This document shows positions 31,790 through 42,800 of a stretch of DNA of 64,000 nt, in pieces (position 1 is the stretch's first letter; every line of letters begins with the position of its first letter). The notes beneath the pieces were generated by a model. The model was given only the letters and a program-made list of their open reading frames with translations. It searched no databases and was not told where the DNA came from. Origin of the DNA: Holtermannia corniformis (lineage: Eukaryota > Basidiomycota > Tremellomycetes > Holtermanniales); assembly GCA_001599935.1 (NCBI GenBank), contig BCIJ01000014.1, forward strand, positions 469,510-533,509. Reading direction: 5' to 3'. The position numbers were made by a program, and so were the translations under genes.

Positions 31790-34700
31790 CTAGTACACCT
31801 CGAGAACATAGCGCTCGTCTTCCTTGAGCTACGGGACAGCATCAGCAACGTCCAGTGTGGATAGCTCGCGCGACTGACCTCCTCCATGAACGCCTCGGCC
31901 TGCTCTTGGCTCTTGCCGGTCGTCTTGAGCGCAGCCACGAGCGCCTTGTAGACGTCGGCAGTAGGCTCGGTCGGACCACAGAGGTAGAAGTATGCGGCGT
32001 TGGGACCGGTCGCCGTGAGCATCTTGCCGAGCATCTCCTTGTCGGCCTCCATGAGGTGCTGGATGTACACCTTCTTGGGACCGTCACGCGAAAAGGCAAG
32101 GCCAGCGTGCGTGAGGATCTCCGAGTCGAGGTAGGCTTCAATCTCCTCGCCCTGCATCGTATCAGCTCTAGCCCGATATCTCACGACTGCGCCTACGCAC
32201 ATAGAGGTACTCTTGCGAACGATAGCGCGAACCAAAGTAGTAGACGAGCGGGCCGATCTCGATGCCCTGCTGGCGTTGCCACTCCTTTTCTTGCCAGTAG
32301 GCTCTGAACGGCGCTGCACCCGTACCCAGACCAGCCATGATGATCGGCTGCGTCGGCAGAGGTGGCAGCTTCATGACCGAAGGCTTGATCGATACGGTCA
32401 CCTTTGCGCCTGGCGCCAAGTCGGCAAGGTAGCGCGTGCACTGACCGAAACGTGGCGAACCGGTCGATGAGATCCAGTCGACCGTGACGATCAAGAGCTC
32501 GACCTTGTCACCGACAGCGTTCTGGCTCGAGGCAATCGAGTAGTGACGGGGCTTGATCTCGGGGATGAGGCCGATGAGCTCGCCGATGCTCGGGCGGGCG
32601 GTACGGAAGCGCTTGAGCACGTCGGCAAACGTGACCGTCTCGTTTTCGGCCATCTTCTTGAACAGCTCGGCACCCTCGGGCGCAGAGATGAACTTGAGGG
32701 TCCGGGCGTCGGCCAATGTCGTGGCGAGCTTGGAGAGCGAAGCGTAGAACGCCTTGCCGGGACGACCGAACAAATCAATGTTCTGCTGGAGCAGCTGGAA
32801 CACTGAGCGCGTCTCGACAGTGCCCTGGACCGACGACGGGAACGACACGAGGTCGTCGCCGTCGAGTCCGTACCAGTCGATGAACTCTTGAACTTCGGCG
32901 GCATCGTTCCAGCCGTGGATCCCGATCGCCTCGCCGATGGCGTACTTGAGGCCCGTGCCGGACGTGTCAAACTCTAGATGGAAGACGTTGCGGTCGTACG
33001 TCTTGGGTGTGAGCCGGCGGTTCTCCTTGACAGTGACGAGGAACGTCTGGTCCGGGTCGGTAGGACGCAGCGCTTGAACCGAAGGTCCAGGCTCGGCGCT
33101 CTCGACTTGGCCGTGCGCATCGGCTTTGGGCACGGCAAAAGCCTCGCGGAAGAAGAGGTGGCGAGCGGCCACCTCCCATCCGGCCCGCTGTGGTTTCTCG
33201 CCAGCCTTGGACTCCTCAACCTGACCAGCCTTGCCTGGAAGCGCGTCCCACTCCCATACAGACTTGGCCTTGTCGGTCTTGCCCTCGGCAAGCTTTTCAA
33301 TCTCCCAGCTCTGGACATCCGAGAGCTCGTACAGGCCGGCCTGGGCAAACTCGACAGCCTCGCGGCCGAGGTCACCATCGTAGAACGCATTCAGCACCTT
33401 CTTGATGCCAGCCGGAAGACGCTCCTTGCCAGTGTACAAGAGGAGGAAACCGACCTGCTCGGAAATCGGGTCCGAAGTCGGCTCGAACGAGAACACGCGG
33501 ATCTGCTTCTCCTTGATCGCAATCTTTTCCAAGCGCGAGAGCTTGGTCGGGATCTCTGACTCGAGCCACTGGGTCGCAAGGACGAGAATGGCGCCGTGCT
33601 TGAGCGAAGAGACGACGTCGGTTGACTTGAGGATCGAAGGGTCTGAGACCCATGCGACGTCGGCTTGCTCTTCGACGGCGATGGGCGACGACGCGGGCGA
33701 CGACGAGAGCGTGAGCACCGACTTGACGGCCTTGGCGGTCGATGAACCGAATTGGGCGAGACGGGTGTGAAGCGCCGGCGAGGAGAGGTAAAGGTGCGAC
33801 AGCAGGGCTGGGAACGGCGAGTCGACGGGCGTGTAGAAGGCGACAGTCTTGGTGTTGGAGGTCGATGGCGAAGGGGCAAGCGAGGCCAACGATGGGAGTG
33901 CGGCCTTGACGGCCTCGAGAGTCGATGCGGAGAGCGCGACACCCTTGACGACGGGCAAGACAGCCGACGAGGTCGACTGTGCCGAGTAGAGGCTGGCAAG
34001 CACGGCCTGCTTGAGCACCTGAAGACCCGTCTGGCCCTCGGCGAGCACGTAGGCAGTCTTGCTCTCGCCAGTACCAGCCAAGACCGACGCGAGGCCTTCG
34101 ACGTTGAAACGGTTGAGCACGACAAGGCCCGCGTTGGACGTCAAATCGCTTGCAACGAGCTCGGCAGCCAAGGCGGACGCAGGGACGACGACGACGCTCG
34201 AGGCCGAAGTCGGGCCGTAGTAGGTATAGTCGGCAGCCTCGGCAACCGAGCTCGATGGGAACGCAAATGAGCCGATCTCGCGCGCCGCTTGGGTCGACTC
34301 GAAGATGTGAACAACGTGGCCCTCGGCAGCGTATGCGCGCTGAGCATTTTCGATCGCCTCCTGGGCAGTGGCCGAGAAGACGACGTCGAAACCCAGAGCA
34401 GCGACACGGTCAAGCAGAGGCAATGTCTCCGCAAACGAATCGGCAAAGGTAAGAGTGTCGGCGGTGGGCGTGGTGGTCGCGAGCTGGATCACAACCTTGC
34501 TTTCAGGACCGGTCGGGAGAGTCGAAAGGGCAGGCAGGATGTAGGGGAGTGTAGTGGATGTAGCAAGCACCGTCGCAGTTGCCGACGGGCGAGTCGAGAG
34601 ATAGCCCGAAAGAGCCGAACCCGCGCCGAGGCGGGTCTGCAGAGAGTACGCCTTTTTGTCGTTGACCGCCTTCTGGCCAAGCCCGACCTGAAGAGCCGAG

Positions 34701-34999
34701 TCGAACACCCAGACGCTTTCAGACTCCTTGACGCTGACGGCCTCGATGACCTGCAGCGCCGAGCCAAACACCTGGGTGCCTGGTGCGGTCGAGTGCGATG
34801 GCTCGGAAGCAGCAATCAACGAGGCAAAGTATGCGGCATCCTTGACAATCTCGCCTTTTGCAATCTTTGGAGAGTCTGTCGGGGATGCAACCATCGTCTC
34901 GGACGTCGACAGAGGCGTCGCAGTGCCCGTGGTTGAGCCCTGTTTGAGCGGCTGGCCGGGGGGCGAGGTCAGGGAGGAGGAGAGAACGACAGACGGCAT
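31790..34999 (-). CDS. MET10: Sulfite reductase (NADPH) flavoprotein component Met10
   Basis: One large exon (32201-34999) and two small ones; introns 32152-32200 (49 nt) and 31829-31878 (50 nt). Length 1036 aa, typical of fungal Met10. The N-terminal ~600 residues form the pyruvate:ferredoxin-oxidoreductase-like regions. FAD domain: DRNVFHLEFDTSGTGLKYAI, then GWNDAAEVQEFIDWYGLDGD and RHYSIASSQNAVGDKVELLI. NADPH domain: PIIMAGLGTGAAPFRAYWQE, AYFYLCGPTEPTADVYKALV and the C-terminal ERYVLEVY. Passes electrons from NADPH through FAD to the Met5 haemoprotein subunit for sulfite reduction. A TCACGTGA palindrome lies 187 bp upstream. Confidence 0.95.
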
Positions 35000-35271
35000 G
35001 ATGAAAAAAGAGGCGACGGAGGAAGAGTAGAGACTGATACTCCTTTTCAGCGAGTGTGGAGACTGTAAACACGAGAGAGTGAGAGGATGGTCGATCGAGA
35101 AGAGGAAGAAGAGGAAGATGAAGACGAGAGTGGCGAATCAAACTGGCGACAATTCCGAACTTTAGCATGGCGTGCTGCCGATCAGTCACGTGATCAAGTC
35201 AGCATCGGCCCGGTCAGCAAGCTGTCAGCAAAGTCAGTAGGCACAAGGCCGCACAGAGGCAAGGGGATGCA
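35000..35271. promoter_or_regulatory. Met10 promoter and pyrimidine-rich leader
   Basis: Directly upstream of the Met10 ATG the Met10 strand is strongly CT-rich (plus strand GA-rich, 35000-35135). It is followed by TCACGTGA at 35186-35193. CT-rich leaders are common in highly expressed fungal genes; this is family knowledge, not proof. Confidence 0.5.
35186..35193. promoter_or_regulatory. TCACGTGA palindrome upstream of Met10
   Basis: Perfect 8-bp palindrome with the CACGTG core of the Cbf1/Met4 site known from yeast sulfur genes. Placement before a sulfite reductase gene fits sulfur-responsive control. It also lies just past the Sfm1 stop. Confidence 0.5.
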
Positions 35272-36378
35272 TCAGAACTCGAACGACTTGTTGAGATCAT
35301 CCTGTAGCAGCTGCCGCATCCCAGGAGGCAGGGTCGGCTCGCCCTTGTCGTCGGCAATGTAGCCTATGATGGCGGTCAGCCGGCGCCGTCACAAATGCAA
35401 AATTCGGGACCGCGCAGTTCAGGCAAGTCGCACACCGCTCGCAGACTAGCACAGGGTCGAAGTACAGCGCAGGTAGCTAATGGGCGGCCCAGCAACTTGA
35501 CTGCGCCTGGTGTATAGCCCAAGCGACCAGCACACCGCCGCAACCATTTAGACGATTAGGCCAGATCAGGGATCACCACTCACGGAACGGCATCTCCACA
35601 GACTCGTGCTCGTTGAACGTGATTGTTGGCTGATTCTATTTGAATCGTCAACTTTTGCCCTACCCTCTGCCCAGCCTCGGCCACTGACCACATATTTGAT
35701 CTGATCGAGTGGAACTGGTCACGGCGTCAACCCCTCATCCTGATACAGTCAGAGACAAAACTCACTCCCATCCTCGACCACCAGCTTGGTCACGCCCAGC
35801 GCAGTATCCGTCGTCATCTGCACCTCGCCCAAATGCCGTCCTTCAAACCCAAGCGCTCGCAACTCCGACGTCCGATCCCTCGGTGGATCATCACCCAAGA
35901 TCCCGCCAAACACAAAGTACTTGAACTTGCCCTCCTCGCCGTCGGCCGGTGAGAGCGCAAGCGGCGCTTTAGGGTCCAGCAGGCACACTTGGGATTTCGG
36001 GATCCCTTGAGCTGCCACGAGCGATTCGAGCGATTCAGAGTGCAGTTTGAAAGCTGCGCGTTTAGGTCTTGAGTCTGAGGCTGGCGAGGGAGCTGAGAGG
36101 GCTGTCTCGAGGGGGGCGAGGGCGGAGGGGGAGAGGTGGGTAAAGTGGACGGTCGAGCTGGATGATGCAAAGGCGAGCATGTGCGCGTATCTGCATTATA
36201 ATCAGCCTTGATGCTATTACACACAAGAGCTGCAATAAAGACGAACTCGAGGTTGACCCATGGCGGAAGAGCCTTGGTTTGCTCATCGTCCTGTTCCATA
36301 TGCTCTGGACACGGTCAGTCACGCACGCTCAGGTCTCAAAAGTCACAAGATCTTACCGATCACATAGCTTGCACCCAT
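35272..36378 (-). CDS. SFM1: SPOUT protein arginine methyltransferase Sfm1
   Basis: ATG 36378: MGASYVIEHMEQDDEQTKAL, PPWVNLEYAHMLAFASSS, then SQVCLLDPKAPLALSPADGE and VFGGILGDDPPRDRTSELRA. It continues with LGFEGRHLGEVQMTTDTALG, VTKLVVED, PLDQIKY, PTITFNEHESVEMPFR and YIADDKGEPTLPPGMRQLL. FGGILGDxPPRDRT and the QMTTDTA knot are the DUF431/Sfm1 signature. Known role in yeast: methylates Arg146 of ribosomal protein uS3 (Rps3). The last intron (35364-35583) is 220 nt, the longest in the window. Confidence 0.92.
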
Positions 36379-36557
36379 CTTGATACAATGAGCGCTCGTA
36401 GGCCCTCCTGCTTGCTCCAAAGTCAGCCAAAACGCATGCTCATCATCTCCTGGACGGACCAAAAGTCACAAATAATGTTCGCGGATGGAATACGGTCGAG
36501 GAAGCCATGCCTTCTGCTGGTCAGTCAGTCACTTTGCCGCCCTTCCCAAGACCCACC

Positions 36558-37972
36558 ATGCCTCTCAAGCGGTCCTCGCCAGGCCCCTCAGCGTCCTCCA
36601 CTGCAAAGAAGCGTATCCGATTCGCCTCGCCGTCCGCTGCGCCGCCGCAAGACACCGAATCCGACGTTGACGCCGAGTTGCTCGAGGAAGACTTGCCTGA
36701 GGGAGGTGGTCGGGCATCCAAGAAGAAGGCAAAGGAGGACGCTGGCGGCTACGCTAGTGATTCAAGTGATGATGAGGAAGGGTCCGGTGCCAAGAGCGGC
36801 AAGGCGGAAGGAGCGGTCGCAGATGAGGATGAGGACATGTTTGCTCTAAGCGATGATGAAGACAAACCCGGCAAGGGCAAGGAAAAGGCCGGAGACGACG
36901 ACATGAGAGGGAACATGGCGCTCGAGGACGTCGAGGGTCAAGAACTCGATTCGGGGATGCGAGAAGGCGACGACTCGGATTCGGAAGATGAGGAGATGCG
37001 GGCAGAGATGGCAAAGGGCCTGGACGGACCGATGGGCTACGAGATAACGGGGTTCAACATGAAGGCCGAGCTGGAAGAGGGGACGATGAGTAAGGATCAA
37101 GAGACGTACGAGGAGAACAAGAAGGACGCCGGGGATTCCCAGGACGTTTGGCTGGAGGGGATGGAGCGGGATGAGATCAAAAAGGCACGAAGAGGCAAAC
37201 GCGAGCGTGAACGCTTGGAGCGAGAGAGGGAGGAGCGAGAGCGCGGAGGTGGAGCCGAGGGCGCAAAGGCGCGCAAGGAGCGTGAAGAGGCCATGTTCCG
37301 ACAGGCTGTTGCGCTCATGGAACGCGGTGAGACGGTGCTCGAGGCGCTGCAGAGGCTAGGCTTCGAGGTGGAAAAGGAACGCAAGCGCAAAGAGCGCGAG
37401 CAGGGCAAGAAGGCGATGACATGGGCAGAGAAGCAAAAGGAGCGCAAGGCGCTGTTGGCGAGAGGCTCGGACGAGACGTGAGTGCTACCTGGTGTAGCGT
37501 GTGACGGGGTCTGACATGGTCCGAGCAGAGATCCGGCACACCCACATGCGAACCCGTTCACACACTTGTCCGAGATCGTCTCGGCCATGACTACCATTGG
37601 TCACCTCGACGTCTACTCGCTCACACGCGAGTCGATACAGCGCATGCTCCCTGCTGCTGCGGCACCCGCACCTGTCGCGTCCGCGCCTTCGACCCCATCA
37701 GACGATCGCAAATTCCAATATCGGTTTTCGAAAGACTACATTGCGACGCTGCCAGCTGCGCAACGGCCTGTTGAGCGCGAAGTCTTCGGTGAGTCACGAT
37801 GCATACCGCTTGCAACCGCTGACGCTAGACAGGTCCATTCCCTGTCCAAGGGCTGTTGCAATGGCGAACCTCTGGCTTTTTCGGTAGCGCGTGCGAGCGT
37901 GTCGAGCTGCGGGAGCTCACCCCCGCTGGACCCGGTGAATGGGGTTCATGGGCATCAACCGTCAAGTTGTAA
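36558..37972 (+). CDS. LIN1: Lin1/CD2BP2-type GYF protein (U5 snRNP)
   Basis: ATG 36558 (CCACCATGC) gives MPLKRSSPGPSASSTAKKRI. A long acidic region follows, then the family core YEITGFNMKAELEEGTMSKD and QDVWLEGMERDEIKKARRGK. A charged coiled coil and ALMERGETVLEALQRLG come next. The C-terminal exons give DPAHPHANPFTHLSEIVSAM and REVFGPFPVQGLLQWRTSGF, a GYF-like fold in which GFF replaces GYF. Role: spliceosomal U5 snRNP assembly factor, nuclear. Three exons; introns about 50 nt. Convergent with a small orphan 35 bp away. Confidence 0.88.
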
Positions 37973-38007
37973 TCGTAGCCATACAATGTACACAATACAA
38001 AACCAAC

Positions 38008-38289
38008 TCATGCACCCAGACTCGCCACTAGCGGCACCGGCTTCTTCTCTTGCGCCTGCTCGTGCTTCAGCAGCCCTACAGCTCCCGCGTCCGCGCACTC
38101 CAGCTGCCAGACCCACGCGACGTATTCGACCGGTACGAGCGCCTCGTTCTCGACGCGTACGCTCTTGCCGCCGCCAGGAGGGTCCATTTCCAGCGACTCG
38201 CGGCACCAGAGCTCAACGTAGCCGGTAAACGTGTAGATGTAGCGATGCTTGGCGCCTGTGGGGAAACGCTTTGTGATGACGAGCTGCAT
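38008..38289 (-). CDS. Small orphan protein, HRY-I-YT pair member 1
   Basis: Single exon of 93 codons from ATG 38289. N-terminal RFPTGAKHRYIYTFTGYVEL aligns with AFADGQEHRYVYTPVP of the next gene; both continue to a LEM/VEI strand, a Gly and a V-x-Y/H-V segment. The product carries no signal peptide or TM. Function unknown. It lies tail-to-tail with Lin1. Confidence 0.5.
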   Translation of the reverse strand: MQLVITKRFPTGAKHRYIYTFTGYVELWCRESLEMDPPGGGKSVRVENEALVPVEYVAWVWQLECADAGAVGLLKHEQAQEKKPVPLVASLGA

Positions 38290-38500
38290 GGGTGGTGGGC
38301 GATCGCAGTGCGTTGGCACCGTGTCACCTTGCCCTTATTGGGTACGCTGTGCGATGCGCTCTGTTGTGCAGTCTGTCTCCGATCCGATATGGTGTGCGGT
38401 CGCGTTGGGGTCCTTTGTGAACCTTGACGAACGTGTGCGGTCTGTGCAGAGATAACGGACGGTACGAGGGGTTATGCCTAGTCTACAGCTCTAGCAGCTA

Positions 38501-38740
38501 CTATCTGTCGGTGCGACTCAGCAAATGCATCAGGCCGACGTGGTCCTGGTCGACCGTTGTCATTGATCGTATCGTGCTGTATGCGCTTTGACCTGGAATT
38601 CGGATTTCGACGAGTTCGTTGTATAGCGGCGGTGCGGTCTGCGATAGACCGCTCGAAGGTACTGGGGTGTAGACGTAGCGGTGCTCCTGACCATCTGCGA
38701 AAGCACGCAAGACTTCGATTGATTGCGGAGGGGTAGACAT
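38501..38740 (-). CDS. Small orphan protein, HRY-V-YT pair member 2
   Basis: Single exon of 79 codons from ATG 38740: MSTPPQSIEVLRAFADGQEH, RYVYT, then YNELVEIRIPGQSAYSTIRS and a C-terminal DQDHVGLMHLLSRTDR. It shares the G-x-x-HRY-[VI]-YT motif with the gene at 38008-38289, 211 bp downstream, suggesting an old tandem duplication. Function unknown. Confidence 0.5.
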   Translation of the reverse strand: MSTPPQSIEVLRAFADGQEHRYVYTPVPSSGLSQTAPPLYNELVEIRIPGQSAYSTIRSMTTVDQDHVGLMHLLSRTDR

Positions 38741-39046
38741 GGTGAGGGTGGCGATCAGTGCACGAGCAGCTCTTATGTAAAACAACAGCGGAGTGTACAA
38801 GCCAATATGCGGCCACCTTTGATCTGTGCAAGCACGTTTACGGGTATTGGCTAGCGGTGGGAAGATGACGCCCATGGCTTTAGTTGCGCTGAGATCGTCC
38901 AGCTCTGACTGAACGGTGGCAAACTTCCCTAACCACAACACGTACACCTGTGTCACGACACATCTGTCAGTGTATACCAGATGTTCCTGAAGCGCAGAGC
39001 ACACTGGAATTTGATGATAGATCGAATCAAGTTGATACAGCATACA
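38741..39046. other. Intergenic
   Basis: 306 bp between the orphan ATG and the Pkr1 stop. No gene supported; presumably the orphan promoter. Confidence 0.4.
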
Positions 39047-39641
39047 TCATCGGTCCTTCTTTGGCTCAACCGAAGTGGGCGCCACACCTAAAGTAGACCC
39101 AGTGCCAACGTCGCCATCGTCCTGTGTACTCGGATCCGCAGTTGTGTCTGGTGGTGGTGTATTCTGCGCGCCAGTTTGCACTTTGGACACCTCCATGACG
39201 AACCTGTGGTGAAAGTTGGCAACGACCTGGTGTCTGTGCATATCTGATAGACGCAAACGCACCAGATCATTGAAATCCAGAAGAGACACGAGATCAGGAG
39301 CAGCATCAGAACATGCTTGTTCCATGAAGTGAGGAACGCGAGGCCAAAGAGGGTGATGAGTAGGAGGAAGAACGAAATGTTCATGGCTGTGCACGCGCGT
39401 CAGCCCGAGCTGGATCGTGTGAGATCGCTTGGACACACCCATGACGACTGATGGGTTCGCCCCTGGCTATGACAAGACACACAGCGTAAGTGTATGATCC
39501 CAGGAAATGTATGACTCCGGTGCATACCTCGAAGACGGACTGCACGATGGAGCCCAAGAACCCCTTTTGCTCCTTGGCGACCGGCACCAGGGGTGATGCC
39601 GGAGTTGGTGGGGACGGGGATGAGGACTGATCAGTCTTCAT
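39047..39641 (-). CDS. PKR1: V-ATPase assembly factor Pkr1
   Basis: ATG 39641, four exons. Product: MKTDQSSSPSPPTPASPLVP, then GFLGSIVQSVFEPGANPSVV, MAMNISFFLLLITLFGLAFL, WNKHVLMLLLISCLFWISMI and WFVMEVSKVQTG. FxPGxNP followed by two TM helices and WF-x-x-E is the Pkr1 signature. Role: ER membrane factor for assembly of the V-ATPase V0 sector. A disordered acidic/Thr-rich tail ends EPKKDR. Divergent from Utp10. Confidence 0.88.
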
Positions 39642-39728
39642 CTTGCATACACTGTGTGCTCAACACGCTGTCGTGACCGTCACCAGCTGCCGCAACGTCG
39701 CCGTCTGTGCGCTTTCCGCGGATTCGCA

Positions 39729-39738
39729 GTCACGTGAC
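39729..39738. promoter_or_regulatory. GTCACGTGAC palindrome, Pkr1/Utp10 divergent promoter
   Basis: Perfect 10-bp palindrome with CACGTG at 39731-39736, about 90 bp from each ATG (Pkr1 39641, Utp10 39828). bHLH-type site by motif only. Confidence 0.45.
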
Positions 39739-39827
39739 CGAATCTCAGATTTCCGATCCATCTCTACCTCGAAGCCTCTTGGACGCTGTCAAGCATCACC
39801 AAAAGTGAGCAGCTCACTCTCATCATC

Positions 39828-42800
39828 ATGAGCTCGCTCGCAGCACAGCTCAAGGCCAACGCGTCAATCGACGCTACTCGGCTCGCATCCCGTCATGGTC
39901 AACCGAGCTCCAAATCCTACCTGTTCCCGGCATCGACGGCGTCTTCATACGACTTTGATGCTCTGTTCAGCATCGGCTTGTCGGGCTTTGATGAGCTTGT
40001 GCAGTTAGATGCTGGAATGGCCGAGTTCGAAGACGACTTTTTTAGTCAGGCGGCCAAGGGAACGGACCGGATGATGCTCAACATCGAGGAAAACGCCAAG
40101 CTGGACGAGGGCCTCGCGCGAGTCTTGAGGAGGCTGGGCAAGTGGATCGGTATCAAGGCAGGCGGGAAGTGTATCGAGTGGCTCGTGCGGAGGTTCAGGT
40201 GTGTAACCAGCCAGATCAGACTGATATCTGGAGCTGACTAATCGCAGAGTACACGAGCTCAATGTCGCTGCCGTGCTGGAGGCATTCATGCCCTATCACG
40301 CTTCTCCCCACTTCCCACGTATCCTCGCGATCTTGACTATTCCCACATCCACCCCCTTCTACGCGCTTCTGCAACCTCTCATCAAAGACCCTCAGCCCGT
40401 CACTCGATCAGCAATGATTTCAGCGCTGAGCCCAGCCAGCGACCCGTCACTGCGTGGTCTGCGCGAGCTCACCGCTTTCATCCCGCGCGCAATCGAGGAC
40501 GACACGGTACACCGGACATTGTTGACGTTCTGGACGGGCTTCACCGTCGAATACATCGAGCGGCAAAGGGGAAATAAGGGCGGGATTGCAGAAGACGCTG
40601 TGCGCATCCTTGTAGAGGCTTTTGTCGTGCTGCTTGGTGGTGCTGCAACAGCCGAAGATGCGCTTGCCAAGGATATCGCCGTGAGTCCTACAGTGACGCG
40701 CCTTGAAGCGACTGACACTGCACTACAGCCCGCTGTCTTCCCTCCTCTCATTCTGCTTGCTCGGGCAACACGACTGTCACAAGGCCCGGTGCAGGTCATC
40801 ATCACTGCGTTGCTGCAGACCTTCCCGCAGGCCGACTCGCTGCAGCTTCTCGTCACCGTCCTCAGCGTGCTAGACGCCAGTGCAGATGCCAAGCTCGAGT
40901 GGACGCCAGAGGTCACCGAGGGCTTGACGTCAATCCCCAACGCTGGCGCTGGTGTCGTTGCCCTTGCGAACAAATATCATTTGGCGCTCGGGCTTTCCAA
41001 GTTGATTGATGGTGCTTTTGCTTCGTTAGTACCGTTGAGGATCGGACCTTGCTGTTGCTGACGCACACCGCAGTGAATCAGAGAGTCAAGCAAAGTTCAT
41101 CATCGCGATCCTTGGGTCTCGCGACATCCGCAGAGACCTGCTACAGCGCATCGCCACCCTCGCACTCAACGCCGTCCGTATCGCATCGACTCAAAAGGCT
41201 GCACTCAGCATCATCAAAGTCCTGCAAAAGACACACGGCGAAATCATCTCGCAAGCCATCTCTACGGTCGCACTCGCGCCATCTCAGATTGCCCTCATCC
41301 ACGCCGCGGAGAATGACAACACTGGCGATGCCTACCTCAACTCAATGGCGGCGGAGGAGACTCACCGCGCGGCGGGATTAACGGCACTCTTCGCCAAACT
41401 GGCTGCTGGCGATGGCGAGGGTGACGGGGAGGCTGCGAAATCGGCCGCCGAGATCATGGTCAGCCGCATCGCCGACCCATCCGTCAACGTCATCAAGGCG
41501 CTTTATGCCTCACCAGACGTTCTGCTCCGGGTCTTACCTGGCGCCAAAATCGTCGATGCCGTGGCAGCTACCCTGAAGGATGTTCGCTTGTCTGAACGCC
41601 TCGTCGTCGAACACGTCAACTTCATCATGGGTCCGTTGAGCGCTCGACACCCAGAGCTCAGCGGCGTCATCTTCGAGCGCATCCTGTTCCCCAATTTGCT
41701 CTTCACTGCCGCAAGTCTGAGCCGGGCAGCGGCAATCTGGCGAGCGATCGCCACCTCGTCTTCGAATGACGCTGGGTTACTGGCTGGCGCTGCGGCAGAG
41801 GCAGCCAAGGTGTACGACAGCGATGCCGCACCTTCCCGGGCCGCGAACACGATTGGTGCAATCGAGGAGACCAACTCGTTGGCTGCAGAGCTCCTTGCGC
41901 GTAAGTTGCCGGTGGCCACTAGATTATACTTCGATCTAACGCATCGTAGAAAACATCATTGCGCAGCCCGACACTCAAGCTATCCTCGCATTCTTGCTCA
42001 CTCAGCTCAACGTACTTGCCCCAGCCCCTCGTCTGCTCGCACACCTTGTCGTCGGCAACATCATCCGCCGCTTGGAAGGCGTTGCACAGGTCACCTTGGC
42101 GCAGCGCGTGCTCTCCGTTTTTGCCAAGCACCCTGCAAGCGGCGCAAAAGACGTTGTAGCCAACTTGGACGAGCCTTTCGCGGCTTCCTACCTCCACGCA
42201 ATTGTTGCCGCGCCGCAAGACGCGACGACCGCACGACGTGCACGCTTAAGCGTGTTGACTTGCATGGTTGGCATCGTCTTCCCGTCTCACGGAGTCTCAA
42301 ACTGGCTTGATGTCACTCTCGACACTCCCGACATGCAAGGCGTCGAATACAAGCACTTTGCCGACGCCTTGTACGCTGTCGCGAACGGCAACTCGCTTCC
42401 GCCAGCATTTTCTGCTATGCTTCTTCGATCGTTGCTCGCTAGCTTGCGGGAGGATGCGTTGCTATTCTTGGCTCGTACTTGGGTGCTGTCGGCTCAGTCA
42501 GAGCTCCGCGCATCGGCACTGCGGCATGCACAAGCCTTCATGCAGGCGTATGTCTCGCCACAGACGAAGAAAACCACGGCCGACTTCCAGGTCATCCTGC
42601 CTGCTCTTCTGTTGGCCCTGCAAGACTCTGTCAAGAATGTCCGTCAGGCTGCCGTCTCGACCCTGAGGGTGCTTTTGGCAGTGTCAGGCGAGAAGGCAAT
42701 CGACATTTACTCCCTCGACTCCATCTATGCTGCTCGCTCTGGTATGTACTCTGCTCTAGCGCTGGCTAGCTACTGACATATTGTCGGTTACAGAAATCGC

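Noticed and set aside
33391..34125. 244-codon minus-strand Ser/Arg/Pro-rich frame
   Set aside because: Off-frame shadow of Met10; low-complexity composition arises from the GC-rich codons of the real gene.
35087..35362. Plus-strand frame MVDREEEEEEDEDESG
   Set aside because: Reads the GA-rich complement of the Met10 leader; low complexity with no other support.
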